DNA from: CAYWNK01 sp047639615
GTDB lineage: Bacteria; Planctomycetota; UBA1135; GCA-002686595
DNA length: 15,904 nt
Direction: 5' to 3'
Assembly (NCBI GenBank): GCA_047639615.1
Contig: JBLIOL010000100.1
Coordinates: 1-15,904, forward strand
Position 1 is the stretch's first letter. Every line of letters begins with the position of its first letter. A program made the translations under genes and the position numbers. The notes beneath the pieces were generated by a model. The model did not search any database, was not told where the DNA came from, and worked only from the letters and a program-made list of their open reading frames with translations. Positions 1 through 7,638 of this stretch are shown one piece after another.

Positions 1-38
1 CCGACGTTGCCCGCACCCTCTCCCAAAGCGCCGCATGA
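1..38 (+). CDS. 3' end of an unidentified upstream gene
   Basis: Reading from base 3, the window opens with an uninterrupted frame ending D-V-A-R-T-L-S-Q-S-A-A and a TGA at 36-38. That stop overlaps the ATG of the next gene in an ATGA tetranucleotide, the usual arrangement of a translationally coupled operon pair. Only 11 residues are visible, so the product cannot be identified from sequence. If the downstream pair belongs to a Zrg-like zinc operon, this would be expected to be the tail of an ABC-transporter permease, but that is context inference only. It could also be a chance open frame, since 12 codons prove little. Confidence 0.4.
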   Translation, partial: DVARTLSQSAA

Positions 39-556
39 AAGCCCTCTTCCTTAGCTCACTCTTCGCCGCGGCCTGCCTGGCCGCATGCTCGGGTGAGGCC
101 AGCCATGATCACGAGCATGGCGAGGACAACGATCACGATCACGCCGCCGGCCACGCCGCCGATCACGCCGGCGAGGCAGAGTCCGCAGGCGAGCACGTGC
201 ACAGCGCGCCCCACGGTGGCGAGCTGATCGTGCTGATCGCGGAGGGCGCGCACCTGGAGTTGGTGCATGACGCGGAAGAGGGCGAGCTCACCGGCTACTT
301 CCTTGGCGCGCATGCGGACACGCCTCTGCGCCTGACCCAGGGGACGCTGACGCTTGCCTTCCCAGGTGAGGACGGGGCCCCGGCGAGCTTCGTCTTGGAG
401 GCCGTCGCGAACGCCCTCACGGGCGAGACCGTGGGCGACACCTCGGAGTTCCACCTGCAGGACCCGGGCCTGGTCGGCATCAGCGTCGGCTCCGGTTTCC
501 TCGGTCCGATCGATGTGCTGGGCCAGACTCTTGAAGACCTGGTCTACGGCGACTGA
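35..556 (+). CDS. Histidine-rich lipoprotein, probable periplasmic metal-binding protein (ZrgA/DUF2796-like role)
   Basis: The protein has 173 residues. A short hydrophobic signal ends in the lipobox L-A-A-C, with the lipidated cysteine at residue 18 and Ser at +2, so an outer-membrane or periplasm-facing lipoprotein is expected. Residues 24-60 hold ten histidines mixed with Asp and Glu (HDHEH, HDH, HVH, HGG), a typical Zn/Cu/Ni-binding segment. The rest, about 60-173, is a compact, probably beta-rich domain with no cysteines that I can match only loosely to a family. The gene starts at an ATGA overlap and the DUF3299 gene begins three bases after its stop, so the two are almost certainly co-transcribed. 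From memory, Vibrio zrg zinc-uptake operons combine a His-rich periplasmic protein, an ABC transporter and a DUF3299-type protein; that is the basis for the metal role. There is no Shine-Dalgarno sequence. Confidence 0.75.
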   Translation: MKALFLSSLFAAACLAACSGEASHDHEHGEDNDHDHAAGHAADHAGEAESAGEHVHSAPHGGELIVLIAEGAHLELVHDAEEGELTGYFLGAHADTPLRLTQGTLTLAFPGEDGAPASFVLEAVANALTGETVGDTSEFHLQDPGLVGISVGSGFLGPIDVLGQTLEDLVYGD

Positions 557-559
557 TCC

Positions 560-1219
560 ATGCTGCTCCTTCGAATCACAGCTCTGTGTGCGGCGGCCAG
601 CTTGGCGGCGTGCTCCGACACGGAAGCGAAACCGATTGAAGCCGCGCCCTTGGACATGGGCGCCGGTGCGCGTATCGATGGCAGTCAGGACGAGGCGATC
701 GCCCTGGAGCAAGCCCTGGCTCCGAAGGCTCCGAAGGCTCCTGAGGTGGTGGAAGCACCCGAGCCTGAGCCCGAGCCCGATGCCGAGGGCAGCATCAAGC
801 TGCACTTCAACGATCTTAGCCTCGACGAGTTGGATGATATTCAGCTCGAAGACTTGCTGGACGCCCTGCTCTACCCGGACGAGTACGAGGACGCGGAGCG
901 CATTTTCCCGGACCAGATCCAGCGCCTCGACAAGCAAGAGGTGGCGCTCAAGGGCTATATGATCCCGGTGAATTGGGACGACAAGCTAGTGACCGAGTTC
1001 ATGCTTGTACGCGACCTACTCGCCTGCTGCTTCGGTGGCGCGCCGCAACCCGATGAGTGGGTCAGCGTGACCATGCCGGAGGGCGAGGGCGCGGAGTACT
1101 TCACCTTCCTGCCCGTGATCGTGCACGGCACCTTCCACATCTCGGCCCTGGAAGACGAGGCGGGTTACGCAGCGGGCTGTTTCCGTATGGACGGCGAGAC
1201 GGTGGTCAAGGAGAAGTAG
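560..1219 (+). CDS. DUF3299-family lipoprotein
   Basis: The protein has 219 residues. Lipobox L-A-A-C places the lipidated cysteine at residue 18. A low-complexity linker follows (about 45-75, APKAPKAPE then PEPEPEPD, encoded by short tandem repeats), then an acidic helical stretch at 80-118. The conserved domain is at about 120-215: a strand with L-x-G-Y-M at 130-134, F-x-L-V at 147-150, the family hallmark C-C-F-G at 156-159, a hydrophobic strand with V-H-G-T-F at 188-192, and a closing Gly/Tyr-rich segment. This pattern matches DUF3299, whose chemistry I do not know; family members often sit in zinc-related ABC transporter operons. It begins three bases after the stop of the His-rich lipoprotein gene and is probably the operon's last gene. 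No clear terminator follows it in the 116-bp gap. Confidence 0.85.
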   Translation: MLLLRITALCAAASLAACSDTEAKPIEAAPLDMGAGARIDGSQDEAIALEQALAPKAPKAPEVVEAPEPEPEPDAEGSIKLHFNDLSLDELDDIQLEDLLDALLYPDEYEDAERIFPDQIQRLDKQEVALKGYMIPVNWDDKLVTEFMLVRDLLACCFGGAPQPDEWVSVTMPEGEGAEYFTFLPVIVHGTFHISALEDEAGYAAGCFRMDGETVVKEK

Positions 1220-1321
1220 GTCCGGCCGCGCCGCACGCGCGCTGACCCACACAGCAGGGGGGACTAGCAGCCCGGATTCTCCACCCGCGAGATTGGCACG
1301 TAGCTAAGCATCGAACCGGGC

Positions 1322-1327
1322 TAAAAT
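1322..1327 (+). promoter_or_regulatory. Possible -10 box of a near-leaderless promoter (TAAAAT)
   Basis: TAAAAT stands out in GC-rich surroundings. A -10 box here would start transcription near 1334, two bases before the ATG at 1336, which has no Shine-Dalgarno sequence. No -35 box lies at 16-18 bp; TTGGCA at 1293-1298 is 23 bp away. The same arrangement recurs at other starts in this window. Confidence 0.3.
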
Positions 1328-1335
1328 GCCCGCGC

Positions 1336-4300
1336 ATGTTGATCCTCCTGACCCTTGCGCTCTGTCAGTCGCCTGGCGCCGAAGCTCCGGACTACGACGC
1401 GCAGGTGGCGCCGATCCTGGCCGAGCTGTGCTTCGATTGTCATGGGCCGGATCAGGCCGTGCGCAAGGCGGGGCTGCGCCTCGATCAACGCGCGGGTGCT
1501 TTGACGGTGGCCAAGCCCGGCAGTGCGGCGGAGTCCGAGATTCTGCGGCGCATCACTGCGGAGGATCCGAACCAGCGCATGCCTCCGCCGGAGAGCGGCG
1601 AGGTGCTCGAGCCCGGCGAGATTGACATCCTGCGGCGCTGGATCGACAGCGGCTTGGAGTACGCCACTCACTGGGCCTTCGTCGCCCCGCAGCAGGCCGC
1701 GCTCCCTCCGGCCACCGACTGGAGTGAGCACCCGATCGATCGCTTCGTCATGGCGGAGTTGCAGCGCCGCGGGCTACAGCCTGCTCCGCCCGCGGAGCCG
1801 GCCAAGCTGCTGCGCCGCGCGGCCCTGGACCTGACCGGCCTGCCCCCCAGTCTCGACACGCTCGATAGTCTGGGCACAGCGCCCGGTCGCGCGCAGTTCT
1901 TGCAGGCCGTGGACTCTTGGCTCCAAGGCCCCCGGCGTTCCGAGCAACGCACCTTGGAGTGGCTCGATGGTGCGCGCTACGCCGACACGAATGGCTACCA
2001 GAACGACTTTGCTCGGCACCAGTGGCCCTGGCGCGACTGGGTCCTGGAGAGCTACCAGCGCAACCAGCCCTACGATCAGTTCGTGCTCGAGCAGATGGCC
2101 GGGGATCTGCTGCCCGACGCGCGGCCGGATCAGATCCTCGCCACCGGTTTCCATCGCAACAACCGCACGGTCACCGAAGCGGGCTCCATTGACGAGGAGT
2201 GGCGCGTGGAGAACGTGGTGGACCGGGTGGAGACCACCGCTACGGTTTTCTTGGGCCTGACCATGGGCTGCGCCCGCTGTCACGATCACAAGTACGACCC
2301 CGTGAGCCAGCGCGAGTTCTATGGGATGTATGCCTTCTTCAACTCGATCGACGAGAAGGGTGTCTACCAGGAAACGCGGGGCAATGTTGCGCCCCTGATT
2401 ACGGTCAAGGGTCCCGTGGACAGCGCCGCACTGGAGCAGCTTGACGCCGAAGTGCTGCTGGCCAAGACCCAATTGGATCAGGCCACCGCTGCTACCGAGG
2501 GCCAGTTGGAAGCCTGGCTGCAGAGTTGGCGCGAGGCCCCGGCGGCGCGCCTTGCGGCACCCTCTCTACACTTCGCCGGCCAGGTCCCCGTGCGTCTCGA
2601 GGGCAACGCGGGGGCCGCGCCGAACCTGGGCACGGCCCAGAGCTTTGAGCAGGATCGCGCCTTCGCCATCAGCGCCTGGGTGCGGGCCGAGAGCCACGGC
2701 GCCATCTGGTCGCGCATGGCCGCCGACGACACCTATCGCGGCATCGATCTGGTGCTCTTGCAGGACCGGCGTATCGCGATTCACTTGATCCATGACTGGC
2801 CCGAGAACGCCATCAAGGTGGTTACGAAGGAGCCCCTGCCCCTCGAAGTTTGGCAGCACCTGGGGATGAGCTACGACGGCTCCGGCAAGGCGGCCGGGGT
2901 CAGCCTCTGGATCGGCGGCGAATTGGTCGAGACCAGCGTGGCGGCCGACACGCTCGATGGTTCCATCCAGACCCCGGATCCCCTGCGTCTGGGCACCCGC
3001 CACAATGCGGGCCACCTGCGCGGATCACTGGCGGACTTGCGCATCTACGGAACTGCGCAAGCCACGGATCGCGGGCTGCTGCGTGATGCTTGGGTGGTTG
3101 CTTTGACGGCGGCCGAGAGCGCGCAAGCCTCGGAAAACTCTAGGACTACGGACGCACGGCCGGCGCTGCTGGACGCGCTCTTCACTGAGGCTTATGCCAC
3201 CGGCCTGGTCGAAGCTCGCGACGCTCTGGCTAGCGTGCGCGCCCGTAGAGTCGATCGTGAGAAGGCCATCCCCACGGCCATGGTGCTCGCCGAGCGCGCC
3301 GAACCGCGGCCTACCTACGTGCTGGACCGCGGCCGCTACGACGCGCCGCGCAGCTCGGATCTCATCGAGCCCCACGTGCCCGCGATGCTTGGTTCGCTGC
3401 CCGCTGATCAGCCTGCTGATCGCTTGGCCCTGGCGCGCTGGATGATCAGTGAGCAGCAGCCGCTGCTGGCGCGCGTGCAGGTGAACCGTGTTTGGCAGCG
3501 CTTCTTTGGGCGCGGCCTGGTAGTCAGCACCGAGAACTTCGGCGTTCAAGGCGACCGTCCGAACCAGCGCGAGCTGCTCGATTGGCTTAGCGTTTGGTTC
3601 GTGGAGAGCGGCTGGGATCAGCGCGCCCTCGAGCGCCTGATCGTCAGCAGCCAAACCTACGCCCAAAGCTCCGCTGTCAGTCCCTCCGCCTACCTCTCGG
3701 ATCCGCACAACTCGGCACTAGCCCGCGGACCCCGTCACCGGCTGAGTGCCGAAGAGATCCGCGACTCGGCGCTCTCGGCCGCCGGGCTCCTGGTGGAACG
3801 CCTGGGCGGCCCGCCGACCCGTCCCTACCAGCCCGAAGGCCTGTGGACCGAACTAGCCGGCGGCGCGGGCCAAGGGCCCTACGTCCAGGACGCGAACGAA
3901 GGCCTCTGGCGGCGCAGCCTCTACACCCACCGCAAGCGCACGGTCCCGCACCCGACGCTCTCATCCTTGGATGCGCCGGGCTTTGAGATCTGCCAGGTTC
4001 GTCGGGCGAGAACCAACACGCCGCTGCAAGCCTTGACCCTGCTCAATGACGTGACCTACGTGGAGGCCGCCAGGGTGCTAGCCCAGGCCGTCATCGCGCA
4101 GGAGCCAACCGACTTGGAAGCCCAGCTACGCCTAGCCTTTCGCCGCTGCACCCAGCGCAGCATTCAAGCTGATGAGCTAGCCCTCTTGCGCCTCGGTCAC
4201 GAGCGTCGGCTCGAGAGCTTCCGCGCGGACCCAATCGCTGCCGCTGCGTCCGTCCAGATCGGAGCGGCTCCGATCGACTCCGAAGAGTGCACTCCGGAGT

Positions 4301-4365
4301 TGGCCGCTCTGGCTTCGACCGCATTGATCCTGCTCAACCTCGACGAGACGCTCACCAAGGAATGA
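1336..4365 (+). CDS. PSCyt1-DUF1549-LamG-like-DUF1553 protein (planctomycete cytochrome-like)
   Basis: The protein has 1009 residues. After a short hydrophobic start comes a cytochrome-like module (about 20-100) with a haem-type C-F-D-C-H motif at 32-36 and the family phrase MPP near 80. DUF1549 follows (about 130-345), with a second CxxCH, C-A-R-C-H at 312-316, inside the conserved block GCARCHDHKYDP. A LamG/concanavalin-like insert spans about 415-575 (AWVRAE, LGTRHN, DLRIYG). DUF1553 covers about 660-960, with the conserved VNRVWQRFFGRG and TENFG blocks. These large proteins are a signature of Planctomycetota and Verrucomicrobiota, where they are paired with DUF1501 proteins and are thought to act in the envelope on complex organic matter; the reaction is not established. 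The DUF1501 gene starts two bases after the stop. The N-terminal signal is short (about 15 residues), and a longer form is not supported because stops lie upstream. Confidence 0.92.
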   Translation: MLILLTLALCQSPGAEAPDYDAQVAPILAELCFDCHGPDQAVRKAGLRLDQRAGALTVAKPGSAAESEILRRITAEDPNQRMPPPESGEVLEPGEIDILRRWIDSGLEYATHWAFVAPQQAALPPATDWSEHPIDRFVMAELQRRGLQPAPPAEPAKLLRRAALDLTGLPPSLDTLDSLGTAPGRAQFLQAVDSWLQGPRRSEQRTLEWLDGARYADTNGYQNDFARHQWPWRDWVLESYQRNQPYDQFVLEQMAGDLLPDARPDQILATGFHRNNRTVTEAGSIDEEWRVENVVDRVETTATVFLGLTMGCARCHDHKYDPVSQREFYGMYAFFNSIDEKGVYQETRGNVAPLITVKGPVDSAALEQLDAEVLLAKTQLDQATAATEGQLEAWLQSWREAPAARLAAPSLHFAGQVPVRLEGNAGAAPNLGTAQSFEQDRAFAISAWVRAESHGAIWSRMAADDTYRGIDLVLLQDRRIAIHLIHDWPENAIKVVTKEPLPLEVWQHLGMSYDGSGKAAGVSLWIGGELVETSVAADTLDGSIQTPDPLRLGTRHNAGHLRGSLADLRIYGTAQATDRGLLRDAWVVALTAAESAQASENSRTTDARPALLDALFTEAYATGLVEARDALASVRARRVDREKAIPTAMVLAERAEPRPTYVLDRGRYDAPRSSDLIEPHVPAMLGSLPADQPADRLALARWMISEQQPLLARVQVNRVWQRFFGRGLVVSTENFGVQGDRPNQRELLDWLSVWFVESGWDQRALERLIVSSQTYAQSSAVSPSAYLSDPHNSALARGPRHRLSAEEIRDSALSAAGLLVERLGGPPTRPYQPEGLWTELAGGAGQGPYVQDANEGLWRRSLYTHRKRTVPHPTLSSLDAPGFEICQVRRARTNTPLQALTLLNDVTYVEAARVLAQAVIAQEPTDLEAQLRLAFRRCTQRSIQADELALLRLGHERRLESFRADPIAAAASVQIGAAPIDSEECTPELAALASTALILLNLDETLTKE
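4357..4361 (+). promoter_or_regulatory. Ribosome binding site AAGGA that decides the DUF1501 start
   Basis: AAGGA lies inside the last codons of the DUF1553 gene, six bases before the ATG at 4368. The in-frame ATG at 4362 directly abuts AAGGA and is therefore a poorer choice. This is one of only two convincing Shine-Dalgarno sites in the window. Confidence 0.65.
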
Positions 4366-4367
4366 CC

Positions 4368-5792
4368 ATGGATGCGAGCCAACTGAAGAACGTGCTCACG
4401 CACAACCGCAGGCAGTTCCTGCAGGGCGCAGGCAGCGGACTGGGACTGGGGGCGTTGGCACTCAACGCCGCGGCCCAGGGTGGCAGCGATCTACCGGGGC
4501 TCCACTTCGCGCCCACGGCCAAGCGTGTCATCTACCTGCACCAATCCGGCGCTCCCTCGCAGTTCGAAACCTTCGACCCCAAGCCGGGTCTGGAAGCCTA
4601 CCGCGCCCAGGAGCTGCCCGAGTCCGTGCGCCGGGGTCAGCGACTGACCACCATGACTTCGGGTCAGACGGGCTTCCCGATCGCGCCCAGCCTGTTTAAG
4701 TCGGCTCAGCACGGGCAGAGCGGAACCAGGGTCTCGGAGCTGCTGCCCCACACGGCGAAGATGGTGGACCGCATGTGCGTGATCCGCTCGATGCACACGG
4801 AGGCCATCAACCACGACCCCGCGATCACCTTCTGCCAGACCGGTTCCCAGCTTGCGGGCAGGCCGAGCTTTGGAGCCTGGTTGTCCTATGGGCTTGGCTC
4901 CATGAACCGCGACCTGCCGACTTTCATGGTGCTCGTCTCGTCCACCAAGCGCGCGCAGCCCCTGTATGAGCGACTGTGGGGTTCGGGCTTCTTGCCCGCC
5001 CAGCACCAGGGCACGAAGCTGCGCAGCGCCGCCGACCCGGTGCTGTACCTGAAGAATCCGGCGGGCCAAAGTCGCAGCCTCAGGCGCGACATGCTCGACG
5101 ATCTGGCGGCCCTCAATCGGCGCCGCGCAGCGGAAGTCGGCGATCCCGAAGTGCTGGCGCGCATCGAGCAAACCGAGCTGGCCTTCCGCATGCAGGCCGC
5201 CGTGCCCGACCTGGTCAACGTCGAGGACGAGCCTGAGTCGATCCTCGATATGTACGGACCCGACGTGCGCAAGCCCGGCACCTACGCGCGTAACTGTCTG
5301 CTCGCACGGCGCATGATCGAGCGCGACGTGCGCTTCGTTCAGCTGTACCACATGGGCTGGGACCATCACGGCACTCTGCCCGCGGATATGCGCAAGGTCT
5401 GCGCTGCTACGGATCAACCCAGCGCAGCCTTGCTGCAAGACCTGGAGCAGCGCGGCCTCCTGGAGGACACGCTCGTGATCTGGGGCGGCGAGTTCGGCCG
5501 CACGGTCTACTCCCAAGGCACGCTTACCGACACGGACTATGGCCGGGATCACCACCCGCGCTGCTTCAGCATCTGGATGGCGGGCGGCGGGATCAAGCCC
5601 GGCACGACCTGGGGCGAGACCGACGACTTTGGCTACAACATCGTGCGCGACCCCGTGTCCGTGCACGACCTCCACGCAACTCTGCTGCACTGCCTAGGCT
5701 TCGACCACGAGCGCCTGAGCTACTCCTTCCAGGGTCGCGACTTCCGCCTCACGGATGTGGAGGGCGAGGTCGTGCGCGGCCTGCTGGCCTAG
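4368..5792 (+). CDS. DUF1501 protein with twin-arginine signal
   Basis: The protein has 474 residues from the ATG at 4368, chosen for the AAGGA six bases upstream; 4362, two codons earlier and overlapping the previous stop as ATGA, is the alternative. The N-terminus carries a Tat signal: N-R-R-Q-F-L-Q at 13-19, then a Gly/Leu/Ala-rich core ending near AAAQGG, so folded export to the periplasm is predicted. The body matches DUF1501, a family related to the alkaline phosphatase/sulfatase fold: H-Q-S-G-A-P-S-Q-F-E near 50, H-M-G-W-D-H-H at 328-334, W-G-G-E-F-G-R-T at 372-379, and DHHP further on. The His/Asp clusters are plausible metal ligands. The gene is coupled to the DUF1553 gene, as usual for this pair. 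Its stop shares CTAG with the convergent HEAT-repeat gene. Substrate and reaction are unknown. Confidence 0.92.
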   Translation: MDASQLKNVLTHNRRQFLQGAGSGLGLGALALNAAAQGGSDLPGLHFAPTAKRVIYLHQSGAPSQFETFDPKPGLEAYRAQELPESVRRGQRLTTMTSGQTGFPIAPSLFKSAQHGQSGTRVSELLPHTAKMVDRMCVIRSMHTEAINHDPAITFCQTGSQLAGRPSFGAWLSYGLGSMNRDLPTFMVLVSSTKRAQPLYERLWGSGFLPAQHQGTKLRSAADPVLYLKNPAGQSRSLRRDMLDDLAALNRRRAAEVGDPEVLARIEQTELAFRMQAAVPDLVNVEDEPESILDMYGPDVRKPGTYARNCLLARRMIERDVRFVQLYHMGWDHHGTLPADMRKVCAATDQPSAALLQDLEQRGLLEDTLVIWGGEFGRTVYSQGTLTDTDYGRDHHPRCFSIWMAGGGIKPGTTWGETDDFGYNIVRDPVSVHDLHATLLHCLGFDHERLSYSFQGRDFRLTDVEGEVVRGLLA

Positions 5793-7063
5793 TCCGGGCT
5801 GCCACCGATGGCACCCAAGCAGGCTGCTACGCGGCTGCGTAGATGGCTCAAGCGCGAGTCCCCTGCGGGGCCTGCGGGCAGGCTGGCGAGGAGCTGGGCG
5901 GAGAGGCTGCTTAGGGCTGCGGGGCGCAGGCCGGGGACCGCGGCGGGGCCCTTTGAGATCAGGCGTACGCTCGGGCGTTTGTCGCCGGGGCCGAGCACGT
6001 GGAAGGTCTCTTGGTCGCAGCCGGGCTGACCCCAAAGGCGTTGATCGCCGAGGGCGGTGGAGCTCTCGAGCGCAACGGCGAAGAGGCCGGCGACCGTGCC
6101 CGCTTCGAGTTGGACCACGGCTGGCGTGCCGCGGCCCACGAGCAGTTGATCGCTGGCGGTCCAGCGCAGGAAGAACTCGCCCAGGCGGCAGGAGCGTAGT
6201 TCGAGGCCTAGGCGTTCGTCCGGGTAACGAGGTGCGAGCCGGGCGATAGGGGCCAAGCTCGGCTCAGGTCCGGCGATGGCTTGCACGGCGCTTGTGATGG
6301 CTGCGAGTGCTGCGCTGTTGACCTTCGTGTTTGGCTCGTCGACGGCCTTGAAGCCGAAGTCCTCCCCGAGGCTCTTGCGCAGCAGCTTGAGCGCGGCCAA
6401 GCGAGACATGCGTCCGGTCGGCTGGCCGAAGAACTCGTCCGTGCGGCGTAGGTCACTGACCAAGTACCAGAGTGCCCAGTGATCACCCCAGCCATTCAAT
6501 TGGGCGGCGATGGTGCGCCGTACGCGGCCGTCCTCCTCGCCCTTGAGGTGCGCGCCCAGGTCTTGTTTGCGACTGCTTGCACCGAGGTGGCCGTAGGCGA
6601 TCACCGCGGCGTTGCGCACGGAGGCCAGGGGGTCCGAGAGCATGGTGTCGAAGCGCGCGAGCTCTGAATCGGTAGGCTCGGCGCTCAGGCCGACCGCGGC
6701 GGCGGGGCGCCAGGGAAAGTTGGCGTTGCTGATGGCCGTCCAGAGTTTGGCGCGCAGGGGCGGCAGGTCGAAGTAGCCGGAGACTTCGACCAGGTCCTTG
6801 CCCAGGGCGGCGAATTCAGCGGGCGTATCGCCGGCCGCGGCCAGGATGGCGAGGCCGGCTTCTTCGCCGAGATTGATTAGGCGCCGGGCAGCCTGGGGGC
6901 GAATCACGGCGCGCGCGGTTTGCGCTTGGGAGATCAGCTTGGCGATACCCGCGGCGCGTTCGTCCGGGGTCTGTGCTTGGACGCTGTTCACGGCGCCGAG
7001 CAGCAGCAATGTCACAAGTGCGGCGGGCCGACCCATGCGGCGCACCCAAGACAAGCGGCGCAT
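5789..7063 (-). CDS. Secreted HEAT-repeat-like protein
   Basis: The protein has 424 residues from the ATG at 7063-7061, which overlaps the stop of the upstream gene as TGATG. Longer in-frame starts would bury about 56 basic residues inside that gene and are rejected. The N-terminus is a Sec signal (two arginine-rich stretches, a hydrophobic core at about 13-25, likely cleavage after V-Q-A near residue 30). Residues about 35-260 are alpha-helical with HEAT/PBS-lyase-like repeats, for example PLASVRNAAVIAYGHLG and the later RVRRTIAAQL. The C-terminal part, about 270-424, is less repetitive, includes G-Q-P-G-C-D and I do not recognise it. HEAT repeats are scaffolds for protein contacts; the partner may be the product of the coupled gene upstream. 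No enzymatic motif is visible. Confidence 0.78.
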   Translation of the reverse strand: MRRLSWVRRMGRPAALVTLLLLGAVNSVQAQTPDERAAGIAKLISQAQTARAVIRPQAARRLINLGEEAGLAILAAAGDTPAEFAALGKDLVEVSGYFDLPPLRAKLWTAISNANFPWRPAAAVGLSAEPTDSELARFDTMLSDPLASVRNAAVIAYGHLGASSRKQDLGAHLKGEEDGRVRRTIAAQLNGWGDHWALWYLVSDLRRTDEFFGQPTGRMSRLAALKLLRKSLGEDFGFKAVDEPNTKVNSAALAAITSAVQAIAGPEPSLAPIARLAPRYPDERLGLELRSCRLGEFFLRWTASDQLLVGRGTPAVVQLEAGTVAGLFAVALESSTALGDQRLWGQPGCDQETFHVLGPGDKRPSVRLISKGPAAVPGLRPAALSSLSAQLLASLPAGPAGDSRLSHLRSRVAACLGAIGGSPD

Positions 7064-7560
7064 CAGGGCGCGATTTCGAGCTTCAGGCGGTAGATGCTGG
7101 TGATGAAGCCGTCTTCTTTCACCTCGCCCGCGCCGAAGATGCCGACCAGGTCGATGCGACCGGGTTGATAGGTCACGCCGCCGTCTTCGATGGTGACTTC
7201 GATGAAGTGCTGCACCTTGGAGCGTCCGCACTCGCAGGACTCGGGTACGAGCTCGAAGACTGCGCTGCCTTCCTCGGTGCCGATGGCCATGTAGCCGGTG
7301 ATGGTGACCTTCTTGCCGTCGAGCTCGAGGATGTCCGCGGGCACACCTTGGCCGCGGCGGTACTCGATGCCGGTGATGTACTCGATGCTGACCTCGAGCG
7401 GCTCCTCTTCCTCGGGCTCCGGCGGGTCGTCATCGTCGCCGCGCTGGCTGGCCAAGTCGATGTCCCCGTCTCGGCCGAGGTCCGCTTGAGCTACGCCGGC
7501 AGCCCAGGGGGCGAGGCCGGCGAGGGCGCACAGGGCGAGTAGTCGGGTGGGGCTGAGCAT
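7063..7560 (-). CDS. Small secreted protein with DUF3299-like domain
   Basis: The protein has 165 residues. A Sec signal ends at about A-Q-A (residue 26). A strongly acidic linker follows at 41-58 (DDDDPPEPEEEEP), then a compact domain at about 75-163. That domain repeats the order seen in the DUF3299 lipoprotein encoded at 560-1219: L-D-x-K/Q-x-V, G-Y-M at 89-91, F-x-L-V at 102-105, a close cysteine pair C-E-C-G at 109-112, a V-x-G-x-F strand at 139-143, and a terminal Y-R-L segment. The assignment to a divergent DUF3299/OB-like relative is my alignment by eye. There is no lipobox, so the mature protein should be soluble in the periplasm. It lies 78 bp after the TlpA-like gene and overlaps the HEAT gene by one base, so all three may form one operon. 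The cysteine pair suits metal binding or redox exchange; the function is unknown. Confidence 0.75.
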   Translation of the reverse strand: MLSPTRLLALCALAGLAPWAAGVAQADLGRDGDIDLASQRGDDDDPPEPEEEEPLEVSIEYITGIEYRRGQGVPADILELDGKKVTITGYMAIGTEEGSAVFELVPESCECGRSKVQHFIEVTIEDGGVTYQPGRIDLVGIFGAGEVKEDGFITSIYRLKLEIAP

Positions 7561-7588
7561 GGTCGGTGAGCTGGGCTGGCTGCTTAGT

Positions 7589-7619
7589 AGTATCGGCTAG
7601 TGGAGGCTGGTTGCGGCAA
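7589..7619 (-). promoter_or_regulatory. Possible sigma-70-type promoter in the gap before the DUF3299-like gene
   Basis: On the minus strand TTGCCG (7619-7614) is followed after 19 bp by GATACT (7594-7589), close to a -10 consensus. Transcription would start about 22 bases upstream of the ATG at 7560. The 19-bp spacer is long, so a weak or internal promoter is the most that can be claimed. Confidence 0.3.
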
Positions 7620-7638
7620 GCGAGCCGTAAGGAATGCG

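Noticed and set aside
720..780. Tandem repeats in the DUF3299 lipoprotein gene (GCTCCGAAG units, then GAGCC units)
   Set aside because: They only encode a Pro/Ala/Glu linker after the lipid anchor, a common low-complexity spacer.
1293..1310. Sigma-54-like promoter before the DUF1549/DUF1553 gene: TTGGCACG followed by AAGCA
   Set aside because: The -24 half is a perfect match, but the GC of the -12 half is 11 rather than 10 bases away and the TTGC core is AAGC. One-base spacing errors normally abolish sigma-54 recognition, and no activator gene is nearby.
4491..5690. Long open frame (399 codons) antisense to the DUF1501 gene
   Set aside because: The + strand frame has clear DUF1501 motifs and a Tat signal. 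The antisense frame is Arg/Gly/Val-rich without motifs, as usual in GC-rich shadow frames.
7064..7231. N-terminal extension of the HEAT-repeat protein by 56 residues
   Set aside because: It lies inside the DUF3299-like gene in another frame, is an Arg/His-rich shadow translation, and would place the signal peptide inside the protein.
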